Positions 27,401 to 40,600 of a stretch of 64,000 nucleotides of DNA are shown in pieces; within the stretch, counting starts at the first letter, position 1, and each line of letters opens with the position of its first letter. The stretch spans positions 496,001 to 560,000 of the forward strand of contig JAFFSR010000280.1 in the NCBI GenBank assembly GCA_017163975.1, read 5' to 3'. Under the pieces are notes generated by a model. It saw nothing but the letters and a program-made list of their open reading frames with translations. It did no database searches and was not told the origin of the DNA. The DNA comes from Anastatus disparis. Lineage: Eukaryota; Arthropoda; Insecta; Hymenoptera; Eupelmidae. A program made the translations under genes and the position numbers.

Positions 27401-27720
27401 GATTTTAAGGTAAAAACTTGCGCAGTTCACACTTGTGATAAAAATTAACACATTTGGAACTTTTAGTATCGAAGAATAGCACACTGGCATTTTCTCATAA
27501 AGACTAGCACATCTTAGCGCTGTTCCACGAAAAAGACACATTTCAATAGTGTCCCATAAAATTAAGTACACCTAAGCGCGATCTTACGAAAAATATCTTA
27601 TTTCAATGATATCTAATGAAGAATAGTACATTTCATTTTTTGAAATAAAAAAATGAGAATAGTACATTTCATTTTATGAAATGTACTATTCTCGGTGAAA
27701 CCCACATTTCTCTGTAGAAT
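27400..27720. repeat. Degenerate tandem repeat ending in a perfect hairpin
   Basis: About 60-bp units recur with strong divergence. Recurring words are GAAGAATAG(T/C)ACA, CACCTAAGCGC/CATCTTAGCGC, and ACGAAAAA followed by ATTTCAATRRTRTC. The 3' end carries a perfect inverted repeat: GAGAATAGTACATTTCAT (27655-27672), a 3-nt loop TTT, and its exact complement (27676-27693). A minus-strand frame through the repeats (27341-27571) is not considered a gene. Confidence 0.65.
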
Positions 27721-28990
27721 TGTGAAATGACTTAATTCGCTAGAATGCGAAAATTAACAAATTCCATAATTCCACCGAGGAGCAATCATAGAATTATGAA
27801 AATGAATACATTTTTCCATTCAGTTGAGAAATTTGATATATTTTATTTTTTTAAATTGAAACAAAGCGAAAAACTTTTTCCGCCAACTAAATAGTTGCTT
27901 CCATTTACCAATAACAACTATCAACTCGATTGAGTTCACAAATTAAGTAAACGTAACCATCAGCTTGTCGAAAACCATTGATTTGTACTATTTTTTCTTT
28001 CCAGAAGGTGGAAAGCATGCATTAAAAATAGTTAATCTTTTTGTCCGAGTCAAGAGAAACAATAAATTTTGCTACTAAAAAGTGTTAAACTGCACGACAA
28101 GATAGTGAAATGCGTTAGTCAACTCGAAATGTTCCATTTTTCGCAGAAGTTTACCGAATTTGTTGAATTTGATTATAACGTTTCCAAGCATACTAGTTTT
28201 CGTGGCGTGAAATGGAATTCACTACTCTTTGTTAGAGACAATGGTATAATGCTGATGATGACTAATGTTCAAAGGTATCACATTATTGAATATCAAAGCT
28301 CAAGATTGAATTATGATCTATTATTCTAAAATAGAATGACAATCGCAGCAAAATTATGTGAACAAAGGGTGAAGAATTAATATTAATTTGAAATTAAATA
28401 CATAATCAATAGTCAAAATGTTGAATAATATATGATTTAAAATTGTAGATTATATATTGAAATTGAAACTTTATAAATTTTACATTATATGAAATTTTGT
28501 ATTATTGATATTGAACGTTTTTTCAGTTAAATTTCAAAAATATTGACAAACGTGTTAGAGTAAACAAGATTAAAAAAAACTTTTTACCCTTTCCACCCAT
28601 TATGAATGGAATTTTTAAAAATTCGCAAATCGATTTATAGACGTTTAGAGGAAAAAAATTCGTAAAAAAAAATCAAGTCGATTTTTCATGTTGAATAAAA
28701 GGGACGAAGAAATTTATAAAAATAAATTTCAAGCCCTTTAAACCCTTTAAGAGTGAAATTCCTGAAATTCTTTCTTAATGAATCCTTTTACATCTTTTCT
28801 TCACCATGGTAGGAATATATATTATTAAAATTTCAAATCCATCACGTCAGCTATTCAGATGAAGGCTCCGTGTCAATCATAATGTTACAAGCGTTAATGC
28901 TATTTATAAAGATTATTCATTCACATGGGAATAGTAACGATCGTCAAAATATGGAAAATACTTTTAACAGTATGTTTTACATGTGTTGGA
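27721..28990. other. Non-coding stretch
   Basis: Contains a plus-strand open frame of 86 codons (28069-28329) that I do not recognise and that shows no flanking splice or start features. Nothing else is supported. Confidence 0.5.
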
Positions 28991-29320
28991 AAGTGCATGT
29001 AAATATCGTCGATACATTGGGAAAATATAACGTTAATGAATCGGAACGATATTTTACCCGTATATTGAAAATACTTTTTTTCGTGCATAAACGATAATTC
29101 AAAAGCATGTAAAATATTAAAAATAAGTTAAAATAAAAAATGAAAATAAATTAAAAAAGAATATTTTTTACAGCTCTAATTTATTTTCAATATTTTATAT
29201 TTTTATGGAGTATTGTATATATATTGAAAAAAGTATTTCCAATATACGAGTGAAAAATTTCTACGGCTCATTAACGCTGTATTTTCAATATATTGTCGAT
29301 ATTTATACAGATTTTCCCAA
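28991..29320. repeat. Imperfect inverted repeat, about 95-bp arms
   Basis: The left arm (28991-29081) and right arm (29225-29320) are inverted and imperfect. Matching words are ATTGRRAAAAT, CGTTAATGA, CGTATATTG and GAAATACTTTTTT in the same order. The 140 bp between them is A+T-rich. A weaker third copy of the pattern lies just upstream (about 28885-28970), so the left side may be an old tandem duplication. The 75-codon frame at 28870-29097 lies within this repeat. Confidence 0.6.
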
Positions 29321-29554
29321 TAAATAGAATGTGCAACGGTAAAAGTATTTCTCATATATGAGCAATAGATGTTATTTCTACATAGGTATTTATTTAATTA
29401 GTCTAATAATTTCATATAGTTAAATTACTATAATACAATATTAATGAGTATACCGTATTAAATAACACTATCTAACAATTATGGATTAAATTTAAATCTT
29501 AACGAAAAATTTACTTTTAGCAACACTTATTATACCATTATGTTTCCAACTCAC

Positions 29555-29754
29555 CTGTAAGTGATGAAGGCAAAAACAAGAGCGACGAGAGATAGACTGC
29601 CACCAAGTACAACAACGAGACTAAGCACACCATCTTGATCGAAGGAAGCTGCTATGCCTGTAGATATTCCATTGGCAATGCCATTAGCTCCTTGTGGAAA
29701 GCCGTGCATAGCGCCCGTATATAACGTTTCCATTTTCTTTTTAAATTTAATTAT
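29555..29754 (-). CDS. Putative 5' coding exon of a single-pass or multi-pass membrane protein
   Basis: On the minus strand a tract TTTTTTTCCAG gives a strong acceptor next to 29754. Twenty-one bases on comes an ATG at 29733-29731 in the favourable context AAGAAAATGG. The frame then runs 59 codons plus two bases to a strong donor, TTACAG|GTGAGT, at 29555. Residues 1-34 are Gly/Ala/Asn-rich with no cleavable signal peptide. Residues about 35-57 (GVLSLVVVLGG through ALVFAFITY) form one clear hydrophobic helix preceded by Asp-Gln-Asp. Composition is far less A+T-biased than the surroundings. The gene must continue to lower coordinates, but I cannot find the next exon within the 29 kb to the left. 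The helix is reminiscent of a first receptor helix, but I do not recognise the protein and make no functional claim. Confidence 0.6.
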
Positions 29755-32700
29755 CTGGAAAAAAATGAACATGAATCAAATTATTTGATGTATCAGCTAA
29801 TAATAATTATATTTTTCTTTAGAAATTTTTATATTTTAGAGAATATTAGTTTTGAAAAAATGACTAAATTTTGTTTTATCATATTATTTAAAATATTGAT
29901 AAAATTATTTACATTATATTTAATACAATTAACCCAATTAAAAGAGACATAATTTTCTCATTCCTTTATCGAATTATTTTAATTGATGGCTTTTAAATTA
30001 TCTTATATTTTGTTTAACAAACTCTGTATTAATGCGGTAATTGTTGACAATTACAAACAAAACAAGCTACAGTGAATAGAAATGTGATTATGTTTATCCA
30101 TTGATAAAATCACTAACAAATTAACTGTATTTTATATTACGTGTAAATTTGACAATAACCTATTTTGCAGTACTATAGTAAATGTTTATTTCAGAAGAAT
30201 GAATGTTGATTCTATGTAATTTTAATTATTTAAAATATTCTTTTTAATAGTATTAATTTGTTTTATATTTAATGTGTTATTTTTTATTTGAATAATTTTT
30301 CATAAACGTTTATTTTTTTTGGTACGTAAACATAATAACATGTTCACGCTTATTTTAAACTTACTAATTGAAACATTTAAATATGTTGCTTTTGACCTCG
30401 TATTCTATATTATACGTTTTGCCAAAGTTCATATTTTAAAATTTAAAATGACTTCTATTATTACAGCACTTAAAAATGTAAAATAGACTCGCAAAATATT
30501 AAACTTTTTGTTTTTTTCTTTTTTTAATTTACCCAGACTTAATTAAATATTTTGAAAAAAAAGAAATCAACTTCAAAAATAAAATGACATAAATATTATA
30601 GCATTATATGTTTGAAATTGTGAGTTTTGAAATGCAATATAAAAATATTGAAAGACAACTCGTAATTTTTAAAAGTATAATAAAACGTAAAACATTTTTA
30701 TATCCATTCATATTATAATTTAACAATATATTCAGGAATTTCATATAATTTAATATTCAATTCTTTTCCTTTTTCTAAGAAAGAAAACATGAAAATAAGC
30801 TATTCTTAAAGGCACTCGAGTGATTTTAAGATTGCGGCAATAGACCTGTTTATATACATCAACATTTTCTTTTATGACATTAAACAATCTTTATATACAA
30901 TCACCTTAATCCTAACATCCTCACTATACTTTCATCGAAGCTTACTAGCAAATAAACGCCTGTTTTAATGCGCATATTCCAATCTTTACCCGTATATAGT
31001 ATAAAGCAACCATAATTCACGTATTCTAGAACAGTTTGAGAAAAGCCCGAAAGTAAAAGGGAAGCTCTAACAATTTATGGGATACGATATCGTTCGGTAA
31101 TAGGATATCTCCTCTAGAAAGTAGCGTAACAATGTAGCTTAGAAAATAAGGTTTGGCTATATAGGCTCTTCCAAGCGCATCTTACGTTTCCAGTGGGAGC
31201 GGAGAGTGAAAAGGATTTCATTATTGGTATTCGGCAAACGTTAAATCTTGCAGCATTATTCGTGTGGCGTGGAGAAAATTAATTTCATTTGGATTATTAT
31301 AGGTATGAATGTGAGAGGTTTTTTCAATGGAACATTAAGCTTTGTTCTCATTTGATTTATTTATGAATGCATATACGTAAAAACGATTAAGGTGTATTTT
31401 CGGTAAGTTCTCATTTAAAAAAAGATTATTATGAGGCCATTAAGAGAATTTTATTTATGTGGACATTGATTATATCAATTTAGCTTAATTTAATTGTGTT
31501 AAGCATGTGCTAAGTGTAAATGACGTTTAATAAATTTTTTATTTCTTTATTTATTTAATCGTGCATTTATTTTAATCATTTTTAAATTTAATGTTTAAAT
31601 TTATTTTTAGTTTTAAAACCAATGGTTTAAAAGATACGAATAATAAACTTATAAATGTTAATTACAGAATTTTATTTTATTATCTTTTTTTATTATTGTA
31701 TTTAATTTTCAAAAAAATTGTACATTTTTTCTGACACAATGTTTCGTAAAATAACTTTTTTAAAAATGTTGAAAATTTTGTTAGTCAAAAGCATTCTTTA
31801 GTTTCTTGCTCATAAAAAATGTTTAAAAAAAATTTTAGATAGTTTCGTAGCTACATATCTACTAATTATTAAAAAGTCAGCAGTAGTAGTAAAAGCATTT
31901 AATTAAAAGTTATGGAAAAGCAGAACAGGAAAATAGTTTTTGACATACATGCATAAAAAATTTTAAAATTTTAAAATTACAAAAATTAGAATTTCATAAA
32001 AGTACAAAAAACTTTCGTCATACTAGAAATAAAGTTGTTTCATTTTCAGGATTCTTGATTTTACGTTTTAGTTTTAATGATCGTAGTTTAAAATTGTATT
32101 TGAGATCAGAAAAATTAAAAAAACTGCATAAGTTATACATTCAAAGAAGAGAATGATTGAACTTGAAAAAATAAATTAGCAATCATGTATTTTTATGAGC
32201 ACGAAAATTGTATGTATTCTGAAATGTAATTCATTATGGTTAATAGGGAATGAAGGAAAAAACATTGGATTACATAATTTAGAAATCATAAATACAAATT
32301 ACATCATTTCGAAATGAAATAAAAATATAAAACTGAATTAACCTTCAACAAATATTAAGCTTCCTTGAAATAACGCAAGAGTATATAATATTTAGTACTA
32401 GTTTAGTTATTTATTTACTTAAACCAGAAATAAACTTTGAAAATGCGGGTAGATTCATGTCTCTCTTGTGGTTTTATCATTGCGTTGTTTTCTACCTTTA
32501 GTATGTACTTAATAAGTAGTTAGTGCAAGGATTCGGTCGGACATTTTATGAATGTGTATCCGGTTTTGATAATAAGCCTTAACAATTATAATTAAGCGTT
32601 TAATAATAAGTACTTAAATTTTGTGATAGAAGGTTTTATGTGATGTTATAAATTTTATTACAGTACACATATTTTGTTATTGAATGCAATACATTTTGTA

Positions 32701-35700
32701 TGACGAGTTAAAATTTAATTTTTATTTAACTTTTTATGAAGATCATTTGAAAAGAGATATGAAAACATGTGGATGAATATAAAATTATACTTTCAAAACA
32801 TTAGAAATGAGGAAAAATTATGAAAAATTAGTTTTATTTTACATCAAAATTGTCACCAAAAGAGTGATAAATTTTTTCTCTAAATAAATAAAAGTTCTTT
32901 TGCTTATCTAATTTCATATATCTACGATTTATTTAATCGAACCGTTTAATGAGAAGAAAATAAAGAAAATTGCATATAACGCATTTATAAAGAGATATTG
33001 TTAATTATAATTCACCAATATTCCAAGGTCAATCACATAGCCATTAAGAGAGTTCTTACCGTGTATTTTCTATATCGTCTAAATCATGATGAATGGATAT
33101 ATGACGATGCAATATAATACGCTCGATGTCCATTATATGGTGGTTTTGTATAAGGTCACGCAAGTGTGTACATATATACATTGTGTAAAGTATCGATCGG
33201 TATGCATGCGAGAGCTTTTAGTAATTGCATGGTCGATATTTTTCTTTTTTTCTTTTTTAGTTGAAAAAGAAAATTACTAGCGTTAAAATATGGTAGAAAA
33301 TCTAAGATAAAGATTGTATTTTCAAGAATATTTTTTTTATTATTGTTTTTTTTTAAATTCACTGGATTTAATTAATTGTGATTTCTGGTTTTTGATTCAA
33401 TTAAAAAGGATTGGATTTTAATTATTAGGTCTATCATTTAATTTAATTTATCGTCAAATTTATTAAATTACTTTTCGATACCATAATTACTTTAAATAAG
33501 ATTTTGTATTTTAATTTTAAATTATGTGGCCAATAAATTTATAATGTAATAAAAATTATTGTAAATCATATCAAAAGAAAAAAATTAATAAGTAAATTAA
33601 ACTAAATTTAAAAAAATATTATTTCATCATTTTTATCCACAGTACTAAAAATAGATACAACACGAATATAAAGCAGTAAATAAGTATGCACACTGAAGTA
33701 TTAAAATTCATAACTTGCATTGTTTGAATACCTTTATAAAACAAAGACTTTTATAATTCACATTGTTTACCGCATTATTATTACAATTGACAATAAAAAT
33801 TGTTCTTTTTCTTGTTTGCAAATATTAAGTGTACGGAAACAATTATGTTTTAGTTGAAAAAATAAATATTTTTTCAACCATAAAAATGTTTATTTTGATA
33901 AAACATTAAAATTTACGTTTAATCATGAACATAAATGCGCAAGGAAATTAAAGAAAATTTAAAAAAATATATAAATTGCAAAGATACTGATATTTTAAGA
34001 ATTGCTTTATAACTCTGTCATAAAAAAAAGGTAACATCGTGCCAAGAAAATGTCTTTAAACAAAACGACTGGCAAGATAATTCGAATAATACATTAAAAC
34101 GATTTTACACCACTCACTATCTTTCGACATTATTACGCTTTGTGTTTCTTCACTTTTAAATTTTTTGACGTTTGCTATTGCGACGTTAAAAACAGTTATG
34201 TTTTTTTCTAACTTGAGCATGCAAAGGATGACTGTATAGATTAACTATTATGTGCAAGTATAATTAGCTAATAATAAAAAAAAATAAAGAAAAAGAGTAT
34301 AATTAAAAAAGAAAGTATATAAAGCAATAAGAAAGGGAAAAAAGATAAAGTTTTTAGCTTATAAAGAAGAGCAGAAAGTTCAGTTGTATAATTTTTGGCG
34401 GGGGAGGGATTAAATTACCTAAAACGAGTAGAGGCGTTAAATTTGCATTTAATTTTGTTTGCGACCTGCTGAGCGAGTTCAAGCGCGTGTGCGTGACTTT
34501 ACAAAATAAAATTTTTCTTAAAAGACGACGACAGCATGTCGTCGCCGCCGCATCTTTATCACCTGAGGGTCTTTCATCCTATACCTTTTGGGGGCTTCTT
34601 AATTAAAATACAAGAAAAGTTAATATCGCGACACGATGACTTACTGACGTTACTTTTTTTTATATTGCACTAATTATAAACAAGAATAAAAAAGTTTATT
34701 AAATTATGGATTCTTTGGATTCGAGTTTTGACCGTCTTTTATTTTGGAAATTGTAGAACATGAACGTTATTTGTATGTATCTATGTTTTGCTTTCGGTAC
34801 AGTTAAAATCGATGGCAATTTAGATATAGTCACTGCTTGTATCTGCGAACTTTCTTGAGAAGGCTAACACCCTACTAACTAGTTCATGCATCCGATATTA
34901 AGATTTTCTCTGATTTTCTTCTTCTTTTTAACTTTCTCTTCCTAGATTGCCTCGATACTTTGACCTAAATCTATTATCATTTTATAGTAGAGACAATAAA
35001 ATGAGATATTTTCATATCCTTTATTAAAAATAAGTCTAATGGAAATTATTGCCGTGAAATGAGGGTATGGTTATAAAGTAATATTTTAGCGATAAAGTTA
35101 ATTGAAAAAGTTGGAAATACAAAAACAAAATTTAGTATAATGAAACTTACACTCGGATTTTCTTCTGCGTGAAAATACAAAAAGACTTTCTTTTACTTTA
35201 AAAAGTTGAAAATTTGGAGCTTACTGAAGTTTCCGCATTCCAACGTATTGATATTTATCGAAAAGTAAAATAAATTTTTAAATATATATCATGATTATAT
35301 AAATTAAATTTTTTTTCATTTTCGAGACGATTGTACTTGTAATAATAAAAATAATAGATATTTTTCACAATAATACATTGTAAATATCGTATACGTAATA
35401 TATTCCATTACACAATGTTTTCGTAACAAAGAATTTTTCATGCTTTGTTTAACCTTTTCAACGATGTTTCATAAGATATTGTTTTTGTTATGAATTTTTT
35501 TAAAAAGAAATACGTATGGAAATCAATTTTCAATTATAAAAGTTATAATATAACTTTTAGAAGCTTCAACCTAAAAGGAATATAAATTAGAAAAATTTCT
35601 TTTACATCTTTACATGTTTTCTAAAATTAATTATAATGTTGGATAAAAATAAATAAAAACATCATTCTTTTTTTAATTTAATGATGGAATACGTCTATGT

Positions 35701-37490
35701 TACAGACTATGCAGATTCTTTTTAATGGAAACTTATAACAATATTTGCAAGTCATTAAAAATAATTGGCATATATTTTACTTTGATCAAATTTTATTTTT
35801 GACATTTCTTAAACGAAAAATTTTAAAAATTCTTTAAATTATTTTAAAAACTTTCCATATTTAAAACTGAAACATAATTAATTCAGTACTTTAAAAATTG
35901 CAGTATAATTATTTTTCTATATTCTATTTAAAATACTTCCAAAAATAATGTTTATCTTAGGCTGTTCTTTTTTTTAAATTATAAATGTACATGAATAATC
36001 AAGTAGGAAACAAATTTAAAATTTTAATTAATAGCAAAATTTTCATGAACACCTTAAAACAAAATGCGCTTTCTTAAAAGTTTCTCCAGGTAAATTGCAT
36101 TTTCATCGTACACAATATAATTAGTTTTTACCCTGTAAGTGCTTACACTTGTCTATACACCAAGTTAAGAAAGTTTCTTAAATTATTACGATAAGGTAAA
36201 TTTCGACATATTATAGCTACATTGCTCCAGAGTTAACTCAAACACTAGATTATTTTAAAGATTTACTACTGAAGAAGAAATTCGAAAGCTTACATCGTTG
36301 AAGTTTAAAAATGAAGTTTTCCTTTTTTATATTGATCAATCCTTCTTTTTTTACGTCCATATAATACGCTCGTAAATCCTTTCAACGTAATGACGTAAAA
36401 TATAAATATCTATATATTGGCTTTATTGATTATAACACTTTTTTCTCCCTTATCATAAAATTGTAATCTATCACGATAATCGTTTAAAAATTGCAAATTA
36501 TAATTACAACGAGTACGATTAAAATTTAATTTATGGCGTTATAATGAACTTTTTATTTTTCTTTTATGTTAAAGTTAGTACAAAATATTACATTTTTTTA
36601 AGATAATGTTTATATTATATATCAACAATCTACAAGGCTGTTATGATATTGTTTATGGCTAAAGTAAAATTGTTTAAGCATTTACGACTTGTATAGATAA
36701 ATAATATCTTTATAGCTGAAAATGTCAATTTATGTTTTGAGATTTATTATTTTATGTTATTTAATATTCTTGAAATAAAAGTTTAATGTATTTTTTTCGC
36801 TTTTAAAACGCGAATTTACATTTAAATGCGTTTCGTTTAAAAATTGATATTTTTTATGTCAGGTAATTGATTTTTATTTTTTTACTGTTGCTTTTAACGT
36901 AATCAAAAATACATTATTACAAAATATTTTGCACAAAGATAATAAAATGAATAAAGAGTGATATTAATAGGTAAACATTAAAATATTTGAAATAAAAGTG
37001 AAAATGTTATCAAAGTCAAACAAAATTTAAATTATTTTATTGAAATTAACAATCATAAAAAATATAATAAATAAAACTTTAAAAAAATATAAACATTAAA
37101 CCTGAATCTTTTAAGATAAGAATTTAAGGAATTGCCTACATGGAAACAAATAATTTATATTCGGAATATCGGACGAGCAAAGTTTTGAATATGACAAAGC
37201 AAATGACTCAGCAGACTTTACGACCACCTAAACTTTGATCGCGCAAAAACCAAAGAAAAGTTCATAAATTTTTTATATGAAAACTATTTACGTTGGCTAT
37301 AAAAAAAAGACAACTAAAGTTTGGTTTAATAATACAATGAAAATGTAGCATTTAAGCGTAATCAAATACGTAATGATGCATAGAAATTTTATGTATTTTC
37401 TTATGTGAATTTACAAAATTACGATAAAAATGAAAAAATTATAGGTTCAATATTAAAGCAAAATCCAAATAATAGCCCAATCTAACAATT
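29755..37490. other. Non-coding stretch, probably intergenic or upstream intron
   Basis: No gene is supported. A G+C-raised island at 34390-34560 contains a short hairpin GACGAC..GTCGTC and an ATG-initiated 45-codon frame at 34538; this could be a promoter or first exon of an unknown gene, but no convincing donor follows. Confidence 0.5.
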
Positions 37491-37692
37491 TTCTTTTTTA
37501 ATTTTATTTAACGTCGGCGTATTTATGCTATCGTACGAAGCTAATTAGCGACGGAGATCGTTTCAGTGTGTTTGTGAACAATGCACTATCGTATATACAG
37601 TGGTGCTTGTATAATTGGTCGAGAGCGGGATTCGAACTCGTATCCTCGAGATTATGAATCCATCACTCTACCAAGTGAGCCACTGAAACCTC
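37491..37692 (-). mobile_element. tRNA-derived SINE, copy 3
   Basis: Minus-strand copy with the best-preserved head: A-box TGGCTCACTTGGTAGAGTG, B-box GAGTTCGAATCCC, anticodon position CAT. It is followed by the same body as copies 1 and 2 and the tail GATAGCATAAATACGCCGACG then A-rich sequence. It agrees with copy 2 over the whole length, including the longer 3' part. No target duplication is clear. Confidence 0.88.
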
Positions 37693-40600
37693 TGCACATT
37701 ATTTTGTATTTGATGTTTTAAAATTTTCAACCTCAAAAATGCCAAAGTTTGATAATCTATAACTTTTCTGTAAAAATAAGTTTGCAATTTGGATTGAAAT
37801 CATTTGATTTCAGATAAGATTTCAAAGCTCAAATCTGAATCTACTCTAAAACAACTCGAATTCAAAGGAAAAGATCAGATCTAATCAAGAGGGCTTTAGG
37901 ATTACCAAAATGATGCTTTGTTAGTTTTGAATACCGGTTTCACATTTATACATTTGAGTACAAATTATTTTGTGACAAATAAACAATTTTTTCCATACAC
38001 AAATAATTTGCATTAAAAATTTATTTAAAATGTATTAATTCTTTGATTTATTCAAACACAATACTGCGAGAAAATAACAATAATTTTAAGTAGAAATGTA
38101 TCAACAAAATGTTTTTGAATAATTTATAAGATGTTTGTATAATTAATGATTTACATACAAACTATACAAACAGCAAGCAATTTAAACAAGTTGCACGTAA
38201 TGATTTTCACATTATTTTCTAATATTTATTTATGTATGTAAATATAAACAATTGTAAAATCGAAATACGAATGACAATTACATTGAAATAATTATCATTA
38301 TTTAATTATTTAAAATTTCATTATTTTTAGTAAATAATATATGAAATCTTCATGCAATATAATAGGTAATTGTAAAAAATTTTTGAAGCTTTGATGTAGC
38401 ATAATATTGCGTTTGCTATTGAAATGAATCTGTTATGTAAGTAAATCAATAAAATAACTGCAATTCTTATTAACAGTATGGGCACACAATTACAATATCT
38501 GATTACTTTGATTAAACGATCGCTCAAATGTAGAGTTACTACAAGAAGAATTTTATATAATAAAATGAGTCTTTATATAATAAAATAAGTATAATTAAAT
38601 AGGTACAACTTTTTAATTTTGCTAACTCTAACAATAAATTGAAAACAGTATTAGATAAAAAATTAGAAGTTTGTTATTTTTTAATAAATAAATATTAGAT
38701 AATATTTAAATGTTAATTTCTATAAATTGGATATTAAAAAAACAGTAACATAAAAACAGATTTAGAAACTTTTAAGCGTATAGTAAATCTTATAAAAAAA
38801 TTATAATAAGTAAAATTTTGTTGCAAACAAAATCTGCATACTCTTAACGCTCTAAACAATGAAATTTGCATGATAATAATTGTAACCATCCGATTTTGTA
38901 TTTTCCTCTTGAAACTTTAAAAGATCCATTATTAAGAGTACTTATTCAGACATTGTTTGCTTTGTTTACTGTCATTTCGGCTTTAATGGATTTTAGTTTA
39001 CTTTAACTTGCTGAAAATTATCTTTGGTCAATTTTCGTTAACCAGTTTTAACTTAATAATTATGATAGTAAATAAAATTATCGAAATCAGTAATATTTCA
39101 ATTTTTTGTAACTTAATAACCATATTAATAATTATATCTTTTAATAATTCAAACTACTTTTAAAATAATCTCTTTACTTTCATTAAACTCATAAAAGAAA
39201 AAATTTCTTTGAATAACGGAAACAACAAAAGAATTTAAATTCCTTCCATTGATATCCAAAGCTTGCGTAAACCTCAATACCATTCAACATTGAAAGAAAT
39301 TTAACTTCTTTTAAAAACATCGATACTTGCAAGCCTATAACTTGTGAATACAATCCCTTTAACTCTAAAAACCCTTCTCCTTTCTTTCACTTCAATTCTC
39401 TGCTCTCTTGTACACTGCAAAGCAGTAAAAGCGTACGACACTTACCGCAACGTGGAAAAGCTCGTAAAAGCTGCGTGCACTTTCCTATATAAGTCTTTCT
39501 CTTTCTCTTTTTCTTTCTCACTCTGTTTTGTTGTCTCTTTTAGTCTATCTTTTTCTACTTTATGTTTATGTGTATATTTCAATGTTGATGATAATTTTCT
39601 ATCGTTAGTTTAGTTAGCTTCTGATAATGGCATGCACTTGAATCTACAATCGATCGTCATGCGGTTCAAGAGTTAAACCTACTTGTCGTCACCGTTGCTG
39701 CCAGCGTGCTCTTGTTGTTCTGGCAGATGTTGACCAATGACGGCTTTTCGCGCCATAAAACTTGAGAGTTTATATAAACGATATATACACAGACGTATAT
39801 AGACCAGGTGCGCGCTTTTACTTAAAAGCTTAAAACACTTTGTATGGTGATGATGCGCAAGCACGTGTTATCTAAACGCTCGTAACTAAATGTTTGAATT
39901 TATTCAAATAAATTTAATTTGCATCATGATTTTCATACGTCTTTTCTTTTTTTCTTTTTAATGAAAATACTGGATTTATTTAATCTTGACAATTCTTTTT
40001 CTTGAAGAGAAAATTAATTTAATATACTTATCGCTTGGATCTTTTTCAAAGAAAAGTAAAGGAGCTTATAAGTCTTTTAATTTAATTTCATCTTATCACG
40101 AATCTGTTATTGTTGAATATAGTTTTTTCGCACCGTTATTTTTATGACAGTTAATTAACTCTTAGAACGATAAAGCTTTGTGATTTTTTTAATTCTTTCT
40201 TTCTGTTTATTTTACAAAGTCATATTACTTTTCGTTGCACTCGATTACACAAATTAAAAATTCATCAAATTTTCAGAAAAGGGAATCAATAATTAATTGA
40301 TTTTTCTTCTATAATTGTTATTAATAATAGTATTAAAATGTATTTTGCTAAATGTCATAACTTTCATAAACAAATCGTCGTTTTCTTTTTCTCACAAGAC
40401 ATAGAGATACCAAACGGGCCGTCATGTCGATAGAACGGCGTACCGAGCGCAACTAAAAAGTTCAACGTAATAGACACCACGCTCACGCGACTTTGCCTTT
40501 AAGCTTTGCCGTGCCGCGCATGCGGTATCGCGATATTACCGCACGCTATCTATACGTATATACATACATATATGGCTCTTATGTAGGTGTATACTTTTAA

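Noticed and set aside
28069..28329. 86-codon plus-strand frame
   Set aside because: Starts at a non-ATG codon and has no recognisable protein features.
39679..39864. Minus-strand frame ending MARKAVIGQHLPEQQ...NGDDK as a possible first exon
   Set aside because: The composition looks coding and a TATA-like motif lies nearby, but the only donor candidate (CAA|GTAGGT) is weak and no second exon was found, so it is not listed as a gene.
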